From the NCBI RefSeq assembly GCF_003003275.1, contig NZ_PVTO01000003.1, forward strand, positions 116,171 through 180,170: a DNA stretch of 64,000 nt, given 5' to 3'. The notes under the pieces were generated by a model. That model was not told where the DNA came from. It ran no database searches and was given only the letters and a program-made list of their open reading frames with translations. Both the position numbers and the translations under genes were made by a program. The DNA is from Alkalibacterium olivapovliticus. Its GTDB lineage: Bacteria > Bacillota > Bacilli > Lactobacillales > Carnobacteriaceae_A. Positions 17,180 to 27,540 of this stretch are shown piece after piece (positions within the stretch are counted from its first letter, which is position 1; every line of letters begins with the position of its first letter).

Positions 17180-19591
17180 TTGGTTAAAAATAGAAAAGAG
17201 ACGTTTAAATTAGACACACATCCTAAGGCACCTGAAGAATCAATAGTGACTTGGGGAAATTACCGGTTTACTGTACTCACTGCAGCGATGATTCGTCTTG
17301 AATATGATCCGGAAGGAAAGTTTGAAGATGAAGCAACACAAACGGTTCTGAATCGAGACTTTGATACACCTGATTTTGATTTGAAAGATACTGATGAATA
17401 CATTGAAATCATTACGAGTCACTCGCATCTGATGTTTTATAAAGCGGAAGGCGGGTTTACAAAGCACAACCTGAATATTGAAGCGATAGGGAATTACAGT
17501 TTATATCACAGCACATGGTATTTTGGAGAAAAGCCGGAATCACTGAAAGGAACAGCGCGTACGCTGGATTTTGCAGACGGCGCGATCGAACTGGATGAGG
17601 GCCTGATGAACAAGAATGGCTTTTCTGTTTTCGATGACAGTAACTCTATGCGTCTGACCGAGGACGGCTGGGTTGAAAAGAGACCGGGAAATGTGACGGA
17701 CATGTATTTCCTTGGGTATGGAAGAGATTACCTTGGTACACTCAAAGACTATCATTATCTAACCGGAAAGACACCACTCCTTCCGCGTTATGCATTAGGG
17801 AACTGGTGGAGCCGCTATTATGCTTACAGTCAGGATGGCTACAAACGCCTGATGACTGAATTTCAGAAAAGGGAGATTCCATTTTCTGTCGCCGTGATCG
17901 ATATGGACTGGCATGTAACGGATATCGCACCTGAATATGGATCGGGCTGGACTGGTTACACATGGAACACTGATTTATTCCCAGATCCTGATGAGTTTTT
18001 AAGCTGGCTAAGTGACAATGGTTTGAGAACGACATTAAATCTTCATCCTGCAAATGGGGTACAGCCTTTTGAGGAAATGTATGAACCTATGGCCAGAGAA
18101 TTAGGGGTCAATGTAGAAGAAGAAGAACCGATCGAGTTTGACATTGCCAACCCTGAATTCCTGGAGGGTTATTTTAAATACTTACATCATCCTCATGAAG
18201 AAATCGGAGTAGACTTCTGGTGGATCGACTGGCAGCAGGGCAGTGTGACAAAAGTCGAAGGCTTGGATCCACTCTGGATGCTGAATCACTACCACTTCCT
18301 GGATCATGCACGTGAAGGCAACAGAGCACTGATCTTTTCCCGTTATGCAGGGCTTGGATCTCACCGTTACCCAATCGGTTTTTCAGGCGACACAGCGTCT
18401 ACCTGGGACTCTCTTCACTTCCAGCCGTATTTCACAGCTACGTCATCTAACGTAGGGTACAGCTGGTGGAGTCATGATATTGGTGGACATATGGGTGGCA
18501 TAAAAGATAATGAACTGTTTGTCAGATGGGTACAGTTCGGCGTGTTTTCACCAATCAACCGTCTGCACAGTCAGGACGGCGAATTCAGCGGAAAAGAACC
18601 GTGGCGCTATGGACAGAAAGCGAATGGCATTGTAACTGAATTCATGCAGCTGAGACACCGCCTGATTCCGTATCTTTACACTATGAACGTGCTTAACCAT
18701 ATGGACGATTTCCCACTGATTCGTCCGATGTACTATCATTATCCTTGGAAAGATGAAGCGTATGAAGTCCCGAATCAGTATTACTTCGGAACTCAGATGA
18801 TCGTTGCACCAATAACGACGCCAATGAATAATGATTTGCGTTTAGGGAAAGTTAAAGTCTGGCTGCCTGAAGGAAATTGGTATGACTTCTTTAATAACCG
18901 GTCGTATGAAGGAGACCGGATGATCGATGTCTATAGACCGATGTCCACATTCCCGGTATTCGTAAAAGCCGGCGGGATTTTGCCAATGGATCAGAATCAT
19001 CAGAATCATACAGATAATCCTGAAGAGATGGAGCTGCGTGTATACGCTGGTGCAGACGGGAATTTCTCTTTGTATGAAGACGATGGTTTAGGCAAAGGCA
19101 ACCATCAGGTAACGACCAAGATGCAATTTAAATGGAGAGAGAATGAAGATGAATGGGCAATGCTTCAAGTTGGACCTCCGGAAGGCAGCATAGAGGTGCT
19201 GCCGGAGTACCGCCAATACTCTTTATCTCTTGTCGGATTCAAGTGTACTCAAATGCCTGAAGTATATGTTAATGATGAAAAGGTCGATATAGAGATTTCT
19301 AAAGAAGGAAAGTGTACGAAAGTGGTTATTCCTAAACAACCTGTCGAGTCATCTTACACTGTTTACTTTAGAGGTGTCGGCCTTCGTAAGAATGATATGC
19401 ATGGCGAATTGTTCAGGTTCCTGGACCGTGCTCAAATTCCTGCGAGTTCTAAAGAGAAAATCTTTACGACGATCGTCAAAGGCAAAAGCAGTGCACGCGT
19501 CATTAGTGCATTACTGGCACTTGATATCGATCCGGATCTAATGGATGCCATCAGTGAAATTGTCTGGGCCAACCCGGATGACGTCTCCTGA
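17180..19591 (+). CDS. Glycoside hydrolase family 31 (alpha-glucosidase-like)
   Basis: Probable cytoplasmic alpha-glucosidase or related exo-enzyme, 803 residues, no signal peptide. The N-terminal beta domain runs to about 220; the (beta/alpha)8 barrel contains DMDWHVTD, the nucleophile Asp350 in WWIDWQQG and the acid/base Asp404 in GFSGDTASTW, then SWWSHDIGGHMGG. Beta domains follow (DUF5110-like, with LYEDDG). The nucleophile motif WIDWQQG differs from the common WxDMNE of maltases and marks a less characterised GH31 branch, so the substrate is uncertain. The last ~60 residues (from GELFRFLDRA) form an extra helical tail. The start is TTG with AAAGG 10 nt upstream. It could complement the maltose phosphorylase in using alpha-glucosides. 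Confidence 0.88.
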   Translation: MVKNRKETFKLDTHPKAPEESIVTWGNYRFTVLTAAMIRLEYDPEGKFEDEATQTVLNRDFDTPDFDLKDTDEYIEIITSHSHLMFYKAEGGFTKHNLNIEAIGNYSLYHSTWYFGEKPESLKGTARTLDFADGAIELDEGLMNKNGFSVFDDSNSMRLTEDGWVEKRPGNVTDMYFLGYGRDYLGTLKDYHYLTGKTPLLPRYALGNWWSRYYAYSQDGYKRLMTEFQKREIPFSVAVIDMDWHVTDIAPEYGSGWTGYTWNTDLFPDPDEFLSWLSDNGLRTTLNLHPANGVQPFEEMYEPMARELGVNVEEEEPIEFDIANPEFLEGYFKYLHHPHEEIGVDFWWIDWQQGSVTKVEGLDPLWMLNHYHFLDHAREGNRALIFSRYAGLGSHRYPIGFSGDTASTWDSLHFQPYFTATSSNVGYSWWSHDIGGHMGGIKDNELFVRWVQFGVFSPINRLHSQDGEFSGKEPWRYGQKANGIVTEFMQLRHRLIPYLYTMNVLNHMDDFPLIRPMYYHYPWKDEAYEVPNQYYFGTQMIVAPITTPMNNDLRLGKVKVWLPEGNWYDFFNNRSYEGDRMIDVYRPMSTFPVFVKAGGILPMDQNHQNHTDNPEEMELRVYAGADGNFSLYEDDGLGKGNHQVTTKMQFKWRENEDEWAMLQVGPPEGSIEVLPEYRQYSLSLVGFKCTQMPEVYVNDEKVDIEISKEGKCTKVVIPKQPVESSYTVYFRGVGLRKNDMHGELFRFLDRAQIPASSKEKIFTTIVKGKSSARVISALLALDIDPDLMDAISEIVWANPDDVS

Positions 19592-19605
19592 TAAATTAAA
19601 AGGAT

Positions 19606-19681
19606 AAAGGAAAGAAAATAGATCAGGCCTGCTGACTGACCAGATTAATCAGCAGGCTATGACTTATTTTTCTTTCCTTTT
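19606..19681 (+). terminator. Terminator after the GH31 gene (possibly bidirectional)
   Basis: GCCTGCTGA/TCAGCAGGC form the inner stem, and AAAGGAAAGAAAATA pairs with TATTTTTCTTTCC outside it, ending in TTTTT. Confidence 0.75.
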
Positions 19682-19747
19682 TCGTATGTACTAAAGCGAA
19701 TACATGATACAATAACAGGTAAGTTCAATAGAAAGTGAGCATCTTAT

Positions 19748-20572
19748 ATGACTAAAATTGTATTTTTCGACATCGATGGAACACTGGTTACGAAATATAA
19801 TACAGTCCCTCAATCGACAAAAAAAGCCATTACCAGACTAAAAGAAAATGGGCACATTCCCGTGATTGCTACAGGACGAGCGCCTTTACTGATTGAAGAA
19901 ATCATCAAAGAACTTAAAATAGACAGTTATATTGCCATGAATGGTCAGATCGTCGTCCACAAAGGAGAAGTCGTTTTCGATAATCCGATAAAAAAAGAGA
20001 CGGTGGATCGCTTGACGGCCAAAGCTGTTGAACGGAGCAATGGAATCATTTTATGCGGAGCTGAAGATATATTCAGTAATTCGATTGTTTCACTCGCTAA
20101 GAGAAGTTCAGCGTGGACAGTGTTAAAAGGGATTGGGAAAATCATACCAGGTCATCTGCAGCTCTCACTCTTTAAGCGGCTGATCAGAAAACCGCCTAAT
20201 CCAAAAGACTATGAAGGAAAAAATATCTATCAGGTCATTATTGAAACCTCAATGGATGAAGAAAAAAGCTATAAGACTGAATTTCCAAGTCTGAACTTTG
20301 CCAGATCCAATCGCTATACCGTGGATATCATCAGTGAGGGCATTTCAAAAGCAGTGGGTATCGAAAAACTACTTGAGAAATTGGGCATGGAAAATAAAGA
20401 GACCTATGCTTTTGGAGACAGTCTGAATGATTTGGAAATGCTGGAATATGTAGAGACCGGTGTCGCTATGGGCAATGGATGGGCTGAAGCTAAAGAGGCC
20501 GCTGATTACGTCACTGATCCTGTGGACGAAGACGGAATTGAAAAAGCACTTAAGCACTTCAACTTGATCTGA
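19748..20572 (+). CDS. Cof-type HAD-IIB family phosphatase
   Basis: Cytoplasmic haloacid-dehalogenase-type phosphatase, 274 residues, the usual size for Cof/YidA members that dephosphorylate sugar phosphates or nucleotides. Motif I is FFDIDGTLV (Asp8 nucleophile, Asp10 acid/base), motif II is in VIATGRAP, a Lys in the SKAVGIEKLL segment serves as motif III, and motif IV is FGDSLNDLEML. The insert between motifs II and III is the IIB cap. It stands alone between terminators, so the natural substrate cannot be inferred from context. Confidence 0.9.
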   Translation: MTKIVFFDIDGTLVTKYNTVPQSTKKAITRLKENGHIPVIATGRAPLLIEEIIKELKIDSYIAMNGQIVVHKGEVVFDNPIKKETVDRLTAKAVERSNGIILCGAEDIFSNSIVSLAKRSSAWTVLKGIGKIIPGHLQLSLFKRLIRKPPNPKDYEGKNIYQVIIETSMDEEKSYKTEFPSLNFARSNRYTVDIISEGISKAVGIEKLLEKLGMENKETYAFGDSLNDLEMLEYVETGVAMGNGWAEAKEAADYVTDPVDEDGIEKALKHFNLI

Positions 20573-20650
20573 AGAGGCCGCAGTCATATATTATAAAATC
20601 AGAACTTTTTAGCGTATTAAAGCTGTGCTATACTAGGAAAGTATGTTTAA

Positions 20651-22723
<2,073 letters not shown>

Positions 22724-22740
22724 TCATTACAATAAGCTTA

Positions 22741-22791
22741 TTCCAGTAAAGTCTGAGACGGTCATGTCTCAGCTTTATTGGAATTTTTTTT
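22741..22791 (+). terminator. Terminator of metG
   Basis: TTCCAGTAAAGTCTGAGAC and GTCTCAGCTTTATTGGAA pair (small mismatches) around a 6-nt loop and are followed by eight T. Confidence 0.93.
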
Positions 22792-22854
22792 GCTGATAGT
22801 GTATTCTGAACAAGATGAAGCGATCGATTCCACAAGAGAAAGGACTATAAATCA

Positions 22855-23625
22855 ATGTTATTTGATACACATACCCATATTAATGTAGACCAATTTGAAG
22901 GTGAAGAAGCTGAAGTGATCAGTAGAGCAAGAGACAACGGCGTCACTAAAATGGCGATCGTCGGATTTGATACGCCGACCATAAAAAAAGCAGTCGAACT
23001 GGCTCACACCTATGAAGGGTTGTATACCATCATCGGGTGGCACCCAACTGAAGCAGACAGCTATTCAGATGAAGTGGAAGAAAAACTGATCAGTCAGTTG
23101 TCTGATGAGACGGTTGTCGCGATGGGGGAGATGGGTCTGGATTACTACTGGGAGACTGCACCAAAACCTGTTCAGCATGATGCTTTCCGAAGACAGATTC
23201 GTGTGGCAAAAGAACTGAATCTGCCAGTCAGTATTCACAACCGCGATGCGACAGAAGATACCTTCAGGATACTGAAAGAAGAACATGCCGGAGACACTGG
23301 CGGGATCATGCATAGTTTTGGTCTGGATACGTATTGGATGGAGAAATTTCTGGACATCGGGATGCATATATCACTCAGCGGAGTGGTAACGTTCAAAAAT
23401 GCAAAAGAAGTAAAAGAAGTGGCGAAAAATGTGCCGTTCGACAAGCTTCTGATTGAAACGGATGCCCCCTACCTTGCGCCTACACCAAACAGAGGAAAAC
23501 GGAATGAGCCGGGTTACATAAAATATGTAGCGGAAGAAATTGCTGCCCAGAGAGAACTGACCTTTGAAGCAGTGGCTCATCAGACCACTCAGAATGCACT
23601 GAAACTGTTCAGGTTAAAGGAGTAA
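22855..23625 (+). CDS. tatD: TatD family metal-dependent DNase
   Basis: YabD/YcfH-type hydrolase of the amidohydrolase superfamily, 256 residues, acting as a 3'-5' exonuclease or DNA-repair nuclease in characterised members. Metal ligands are visible: FDTHTHIN (His6, His8), GEMGLDYYW (Glu), SIHNRDATED (His), MHSFG (His) and LLIETDAPYL (Asp). The ATG follows AGAGAAAGGA-type sites. The gene is 4 nt from rnmV and shares the tatD-rnmV-ksgA order seen across Firmicutes, so the three are probably co-transcribed. Confidence 0.95.
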   Translation: MLFDTHTHINVDQFEGEEAEVISRARDNGVTKMAIVGFDTPTIKKAVELAHTYEGLYTIIGWHPTEADSYSDEVEEKLISQLSDETVVAMGEMGLDYYWETAPKPVQHDAFRRQIRVAKELNLPVSIHNRDATEDTFRILKEEHAGDTGGIMHSFGLDTYWMEKFLDIGMHISLSGVVTFKNAKEVKEVAKNVPFDKLLIETDAPYLAPTPNRGKRNEPGYIKYVAEEIAAQRELTFEAVAHQTTQNALKLFRLKE

Positions 23626-23629
23626 GACT

Positions 23630-24199
23630 GTGGATAAGATTAAAGAAGTAATCGTAGTCGAAGGAAAAGACGATTCGAAGCGACTGGCTTTAGCCGTAAA
23701 TTGCGACACAATCGAAACGATGGGATCGGCCATCAACGAAGAAATACTGGAACGGATCGCACTAGCTTATGAAGTCAGGGGCGTTATTGTATTTACAGAT
23801 CCAGATGGGCCGGGGGAAAAAATCAGGAAAATCATTTCTCAGAACGTTCCGGGAGTCAAGCATGCTTTTTTGCCAAGAGAAGAAGCAAGAAGAACAGTCA
23901 AGAATAAAGAAAGCATTGGCATCGAACATGCCTCTGTAAAATCCATCAGAGAAGCACTGGATAAAGTAGTGGAAGAAAGGATTGAATCGTTACCGACTGT
24001 TTCGAAACAATTCTTGATCAGTGAAGGATTGATAGGTACCCCTCAAGCTAGTATGCTCAGGGAACGACTCGGAAACGAATTGCGTATTGGCTATACAAAT
24101 GGAAAGCAGCTGGAAAAACGGCTGAATATGTTTGGTATCTCTGAAGAAGAGGTCAAAACAGCACTGGATAAGATCAGAAAGGAATTAACTAATGACTGA
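23630..24199 (+). CDS. rnmV: Ribonuclease M5
   Basis: Matures 5S rRNA by cutting its precursor on the ribosome. The 189 residues carry an N-terminal TOPRIM domain: VVEGKDDSKRL (Glu of the active site) and FTDPDGPGEKIR (the DxD pair). The C-terminal half is the RNase M5-specific domain (LIGTPQASMLRERLGNELRIG). Start GTG, with AAAGGAG located in the last codons of tatD 8 nt upstream. Its end overlaps the start of ksgA by 8 nt, showing translational coupling. Confidence 0.96.
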   Translation: MDKIKEVIVVEGKDDSKRLALAVNCDTIETMGSAINEEILERIALAYEVRGVIVFTDPDGPGEKIRKIISQNVPGVKHAFLPREEARRTVKNKESIGIEHASVKSIREALDKVVEERIESLPTVSKQFLISEGLIGTPQASMLRERLGNELRIGYTNGKQLEKRLNMFGISEEEVKTALDKIRKELTND

Positions 24200-25094
24200 A
24201 CATAAAGATATCGCGACCCCTTTAAGGACAAAGCAGATTTTAGAGAAATACGGATTATCAGCCAAAAAGAGTCTGGGCCAGAATTTTATAGTCGATACAA
24301 ACATTTTAAGTAAAATCGTCAATGCCGGTGAGATAAATAAAGAAACGACGGTTATAGAAGTCGGACCAGGAATAGGGGCATTAACTGAACAGCTGGCAAA
24401 GAAAGCAAAGAATGTTATTGCGTTTGAGATAGATGATCGTTTACTGCCGGTTCTCGAAGATACCTTATCTCCTTATGATAATATTGACATCATTCATTCA
24501 GATGTTTTAAAGGTGGATATGAAGGCTTTTGAGGCGTCTCATCTGGCTGATGCAAAAGAGGTCGTACTGGTCGCTAATCTACCATATTATATTACGACAC
24601 CTATCATCATGCGGTTTCTTGAATCGGGGTTGGTACTTGACCGAATGGTATTAATGATGCAAAAGGAAGTGGCCAGCCGTATTTCTGCTTCACCAAGTAC
24701 TAAGGCTTATGGATCGCTTTCTGTAGCAGTCCAGTATTATATGGATGCGGCTGTGGCATTTACTGTGCCAAAAACCGTCTTTGTCCCTCAACCAAATGTG
24801 GAATCAGCTATCATCAGATTATCTGAAAAAACAGAGAAGAATGTGCAAGTTAATGATGAACCACTCTTTTTCAGGCTGGTCCGTTCTGCTTTTGTTCAGC
24901 GACGAAAAACACTATGGAACAATTTACTGGTCGCTTTCGGTAAAGCAGATGACACAAAAGCAAAACTGGAGCAGGGACTGGAGATGGCATCAGTCGATCC
25001 CAAACGTAGAGGCGAGACCCTGACGATAGAAGAATTCGCATCACTGGCTAATGCGTTCTCGCAACTCGGTCTTGAATTCGATTCAGAAAAATAG
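24192..25094 (+). CDS. rsmA: 16S rRNA (adenine1518/1519-N6)-dimethyltransferase
   Basis: KsgA/RsmA dimethylates two adjacent adenines in helix 45 of 16S rRNA during small-subunit assembly. The 300 residues include KKSLGQNFIVD, the SAM-binding EVGPGIGALTEQLA (about 56-69), the acidic end of strand 2 (AFEIDD) and the catalytic motif NLPYYITTPI. The C-terminal helical domain with FVQRRKTLWNNL is complete. The ATG lies inside the end of rnmV and has AGAAAGGAA upstream. It ends the tatD-rnmV-ksgA operon; the gap that follows carries a riboswitch for the next gene. Confidence 0.97.
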   Translation: MTEHKDIATPLRTKQILEKYGLSAKKSLGQNFIVDTNILSKIVNAGEINKETTVIEVGPGIGALTEQLAKKAKNVIAFEIDDRLLPVLEDTLSPYDNIDIIHSDVLKVDMKAFEASHLADAKEVVLVANLPYYITTPIIMRFLESGLVLDRMVLMMQKEVASRISASPSTKAYGSLSVAVQYYMDAAVAFTVPKTVFVPQPNVESAIIRLSEKTEKNVQVNDEPLFFRLVRSAFVQRRKTLWNNLLVAFGKADDTKAKLEQGLEMASVDPKRRGETLTIEEFASLANAFSQLGLEFDSEK

Positions 25095-25119
25095 TACGCT
25101 AATAATGAAAATTTCATAT

Positions 25120-25250
25120 GAAAACCCTGGGAGAGTTCTTGGTGACCATTGTGTCATGAGTAGTCCTGAAAGTGGCGAATAAGCCTTATCCCTATCAGAT
25201 CGTAAAAATCTGTCGTGACCTGAACTGGATGATGCCAGCGGAGGGAGTGG
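25120..25250 (+). ncRNA. TPP riboswitch (THI box) upstream of thiW
   Basis: The 3' half ACCTGAACTGGATGATGCCAGCGGAGGGA (read here as two parts, ACCTGAACTGG and ATGATGCCAGCG) matches the thi-box consensus with very few changes. The 5' half is weaker: CCCTGGGAGAG can supply P1 (CCCT pairs with AGGG) and TCCTGAAAG stands where CTGAGA is expected; an extra CAGATC/ATCTG stem is inserted. The expression platform is the terminator that follows. Its placement before a thiamine-precursor transporter gene supports the call. Confidence 0.8.
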
Positions 25251-25338
25251 GTGGAGTCAATAATGTGAAGTAGACTGTGTCTGCTCAGCTAATGCGTCAA
25301 TGAAGAATCTTTCAGGCGTCATATTATTCTGTCTTTCT

Positions 25339-25382
25339 ACACTTCTGTCTTAACGTTCATCAGTTAAGGGAAGTGTTTTTTT
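25339..25382 (+). terminator. Riboswitch-controlled terminator before thiW
   Basis: ACACTTCTGTCTTAAC pairs with GTTAAGGGAAGTGT (2-nt internal loop) and is followed by seven T. It stops 8 nt before the ribosome site of thiW, so TPP binding should switch the gene off by termination. Confidence 0.85.
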
Positions 25383-25408
25383 GTATAAAAAAGGAAGGAA
25401 GAGTGGAA

Positions 25409-25915
25409 ATGAAAACAAAAGCATTGGTTTTTACAGCGTTGTGTATTGCAATCGGCTATATTGGAGGGAGTCTGATCGTTATCCCGTTAGGATTTGTACG
25501 AGCTGCACCATTTCAGCATTTTATGAACATTATTGTCAGCTTTCTTCTTGGGCCATGGTACAGTCTGGCTCAGGCATTTGGGGTGTCAGTTTTACGAAAT
25601 ATTACGGGAACTGGCTCACTTCTGGCATTTCCGGGAAGCATGATCGGGGCATTTCTTTCAGGTTATCTCTACAGAAAAGGACATAAATTCTATTTACTGG
25701 CTGTGGGGGAAATAGTGGGAAGTGGGATTATGGGGGCTTTAGCCAGTTACCCTGTCGCACGCCTTTTCTTAAGCTCGGAAGCAGCATTATTCGGGTTTGT
25801 TCCTGTATTTTTTATCAGCGCGCTGATTGGAACGATAGGGGGCGTACTGCTGGCTTATCAGATGAGAAAGCATACCGCATTTTCCAAATTCATGCAGGTA
25901 AAAGCTGAGAAATAG
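25409..25915 (+). CDS. thiW: ECF transporter S component ThiW (thiamine precursor uptake)
   Basis: Small hydrophobic membrane protein, 168 residues with about five helices, the substrate-specific component of an energy-coupling-factor importer for the thiazole precursor of thiamine. Family blocks RAAPFQHFMNIIVSFLLGPWY (shortened here: RAAPFQHFMNI, LLGPWYSLAQA) and NITGTGSLLAFPGSMIGAFL are intact. The ATG is set by GGAAGGAAGAG; the open frame extends 12 codons upstream into the terminator T-run, which is not a plausible start. The ATPase and EcfT partners are not in the window and are presumably shared. The TPP riboswitch supports a vitamin B1 role. Its neighbours veg and ksgA are unrelated. 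Confidence 0.9.
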   Translation: MKTKALVFTALCIAIGYIGGSLIVIPLGFVRAAPFQHFMNIIVSFLLGPWYSLAQAFGVSVLRNITGTGSLLAFPGSMIGAFLSGYLYRKGHKFYLLAVGEIVGSGIMGALASYPVARLFLSSEAALFGFVPVFFISALIGTIGGVLLAYQMRKHTAFSKFMQVKAEK

Positions 25916-25942
25916 ACATGGCCGTTTCTTTTTGGAAAGATT

Positions 25943-25956
25943 AAACACGAACATTA
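25943..25956 (+). promoter_or_regulatory. PurBox-like sequence upstream of veg
   Basis: AAACACGAACATTA is a typical CGAAC-type PurR box and recurs identically at 54410-54423. No inverted second box is clear nearby. It lies about 130 nt before the veg -35, so control of veg is uncertain. Confidence 0.45.
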
Positions 25957-26086
25957 GAATGCTGAAATATGAGCGTATTATTAGGGTTCAAAACTGAAAA
26001 GAAGGAAAAAACCGTAGAATAAGCATTTTTAAGTCTCTCTTTAATTTAATCTTCACAGAAAACACTATCTTTATTTTACAATTAGC

Positions 26087-26115
26087 TTACAATTTTCGTC
26101 TTTTTGTGTTATAGT
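26087..26115 (+). promoter_or_regulatory. Promoter of veg
   Basis: TTACAA (26087-26092), 17 nt, TATAGT (26110-26115); the start codon is 31 nt downstream with GAGGTGAG between. Confidence 0.82.
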
Positions 26116-26145
26116 ATAGATAATACTTTGTGAGGTGAGTCGAAA

Positions 26146-26403
26146 ATGCCAACTACTTTAGCGAGCATCAAGAAATCCTTGGACAGTCAAATCGGAAGAG
26201 AAATCAAATTGATTGCCCAGGCCGGAAGAAAAAAGACAACAGAACGCAAAGGAATACTAACTGAAACATATCCATCAGTATTCGTCGTAGAGTTAGATCA
26301 GGATGAAAATGCAGTAGATAGAGTTTCATATAGTTATACTGATGTACTAACTCATTCAGTTGAACTGGAATTTGAAGAAGAAAAAGAAGTCGTATTAAAC
26401 TAA
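26146..26403 (+). CDS. veg: Veg family protein
   Basis: Small conserved protein of 85 residues, present next to ksgA and ispE in many Firmicutes. The sequence shows the family core: LASIKKSLDSQIGREIKL near 5-22, AGRKKTTERKGILTETYPSVFVVELD and the SYSYTDVLT segment, ending in an acidic tail. In Bacillus subtilis Veg influences biofilm gene expression, apparently by inhibiting SinR; no SinR system is visible here, so the role may differ. It is monocistronic, with a strong promoter and a terminator. Confidence 0.95.
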   Translation: MPTTLASIKKSLDSQIGREIKLIAQAGRKKTTERKGILTETYPSVFVVELDQDENAVDRVSYSYTDVLTHSVELEFEEEKEVVLN

Positions 26404-26413
26404 TTAAAATGCT

Positions 26414-26447
26414 GGTAGTATAATTTTATATTATACTACTTTTTTTA
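26414..26447 (+). terminator. Terminator of veg
   Basis: GTAGTATAAT and ATTATACTAC form a perfect 10-bp stem around TTTAT-like loop bases, then seven or more T. Confidence 0.9.
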
Positions 26448-26544
26448 TGCTCTGTTTTGTCTGACAGATAGTAATCGTTATCTTTTTATAAATCGTGTCA
26501 TCTGTTCTACAATAGGAATAAGCTGATGTTTTAGGAGGGATGAG

Positions 26545-27393
26545 ATGGAGGAGCTTGAAAAAGCACCCGCTAAAATCAATTTATGCCTGAATGTATTAAA
26601 TAAGAGAAGTGATGGATTTCATGAGGTGGAAATGGTTATGACACCCATCGATTTAGCAGATCGACTGAGTTTCACTTTGAAGACGTCAGGAATCACAATC
26701 GACTCCGACAGTTCATTTATGCCGCTGAACGAAAGAAACATCGTCTATCAGGCAGCTCTGCTTTTGAAAGAAACTTATAATGTTGACTCTGGAGCGCATA
26801 TTTATATCGAGAAAGCGATACCGATCGCTGCCGGGCTGGGTGGTGGAAGCAGTGATGCAGCTGCGACTTTACGAGCTTTGAATCGCTTATGGAAACTGGA
26901 TCTAACACTTGACCGTCTGGCTGAATTGGGTGAAAAGATTGGATCGGATGTCCCATTTTGTATATTTGGTCAAACAGCCTGCGTTACCGGAAGAGGTGAA
27001 AAAGTAGAACCCATAACCCCCATTCCTCACGCGTGGGTAATAGTGGTCAAGCCTCCAAAAGGCATCTCAAGCTGGACTGTTTTTAAGGATTTGGCTATCG
27101 CGAGCCTACCGTCCTACAGTATCGATGAGATGAAGAACGCTGTAGAAAAATCGGACTACAAGAAAATGGTTAAAGCTGCCGGAAATGCTCTTGAGCAAAA
27201 AGCGATGCTGCAGAATCCGGTGATCGGAGACATAAAAGAAAAAATGATCAGTTTTGGAGCTGATACTGCCTTAATGAGCGGAACAGGTCCAACTGTTTAC
27301 GGGTTGACTCAAAATTATAGTAAAGCTAAACGAATCGTCAACGGCTTGAAAGGATTCTGCCAGGAAGTCTATCTGGTCCGAACCATCAATTAA
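26545..27393 (+). CDS. ispE: 4-diphosphocytidyl-2-C-methyl-D-erythritol kinase
   Basis: GHMP-family kinase of the MEP isoprenoid pathway, phosphorylating the 2-hydroxyl of CDP-methylerythritol. The 282 residues begin EKAPAKINLCLNVL (Lys8 and Asn10-type substrate residues) and contain the ATP loop PIAAGLGGGSSDAAATLRAL near 91-110, the catalytic Asp in GSDVPF and a late glycine motif ALMSGTGPTVYGL. The ATG follows AGGAGGGATGAG. Its place between veg and purR is the conserved order, though a zinc locus, a GGDEF gene and pyc have been inserted before purR. In many Lactobacillales ispE persists even where the full MEP pathway is missing, so pathway completeness cannot be judged here. Confidence 0.95.
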   Translation: MEELEKAPAKINLCLNVLNKRSDGFHEVEMVMTPIDLADRLSFTLKTSGITIDSDSSFMPLNERNIVYQAALLLKETYNVDSGAHIYIEKAIPIAAGLGGGSSDAAATLRALNRLWKLDLTLDRLAELGEKIGSDVPFCIFGQTACVTGRGEKVEPITPIPHAWVIVVKPPKGISSWTVFKDLAIASLPSYSIDEMKNAVEKSDYKKMVKAAGNALEQKAMLQNPVIGDIKEKMISFGADTALMSGTGPTVYGLTQNYSKAKRIVNGLKGFCQEVYLVRTIN

Positions 27394-27399
27394 CGTACC

Positions 27400-27458
27400 A
27401 GTGTGTTCCAGAGAATGACCGGTTTAAGACCTGTCAGGAATTGGAAGACACTTTTTTT
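27400..27458 (+). terminator. Terminator of ispE
   Basis: AGTGTGTTCCA pairs with TGGAAGACACT around an inner TGACCGGT/ACCTGTCA hairpin and is followed by TTTTTTT. Confidence 0.8.
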
Positions 27459-27503
27459 GTTTTTTCTGTTTGACAAAGAAGATTAGACGTGGTTAAATGT
27501 AAA

Positions 27504-27518
27504 ACGTAAAGATTACGA
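27504..27518 (+). promoter_or_regulatory. Zur box upstream of the acidic lipoprotein gene
   Basis: ACGTAAAGATTACGA matches the Firmicutes Zur motif TCGTAATNATTACGA with two mismatches and is followed by TTT as in the extended motif. It lies 22 nt before the start codon and predicts expression under zinc shortage. Confidence 0.8.
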
Positions 27519-27540
27519 TTTACTAATTTGGGAGGAGATA

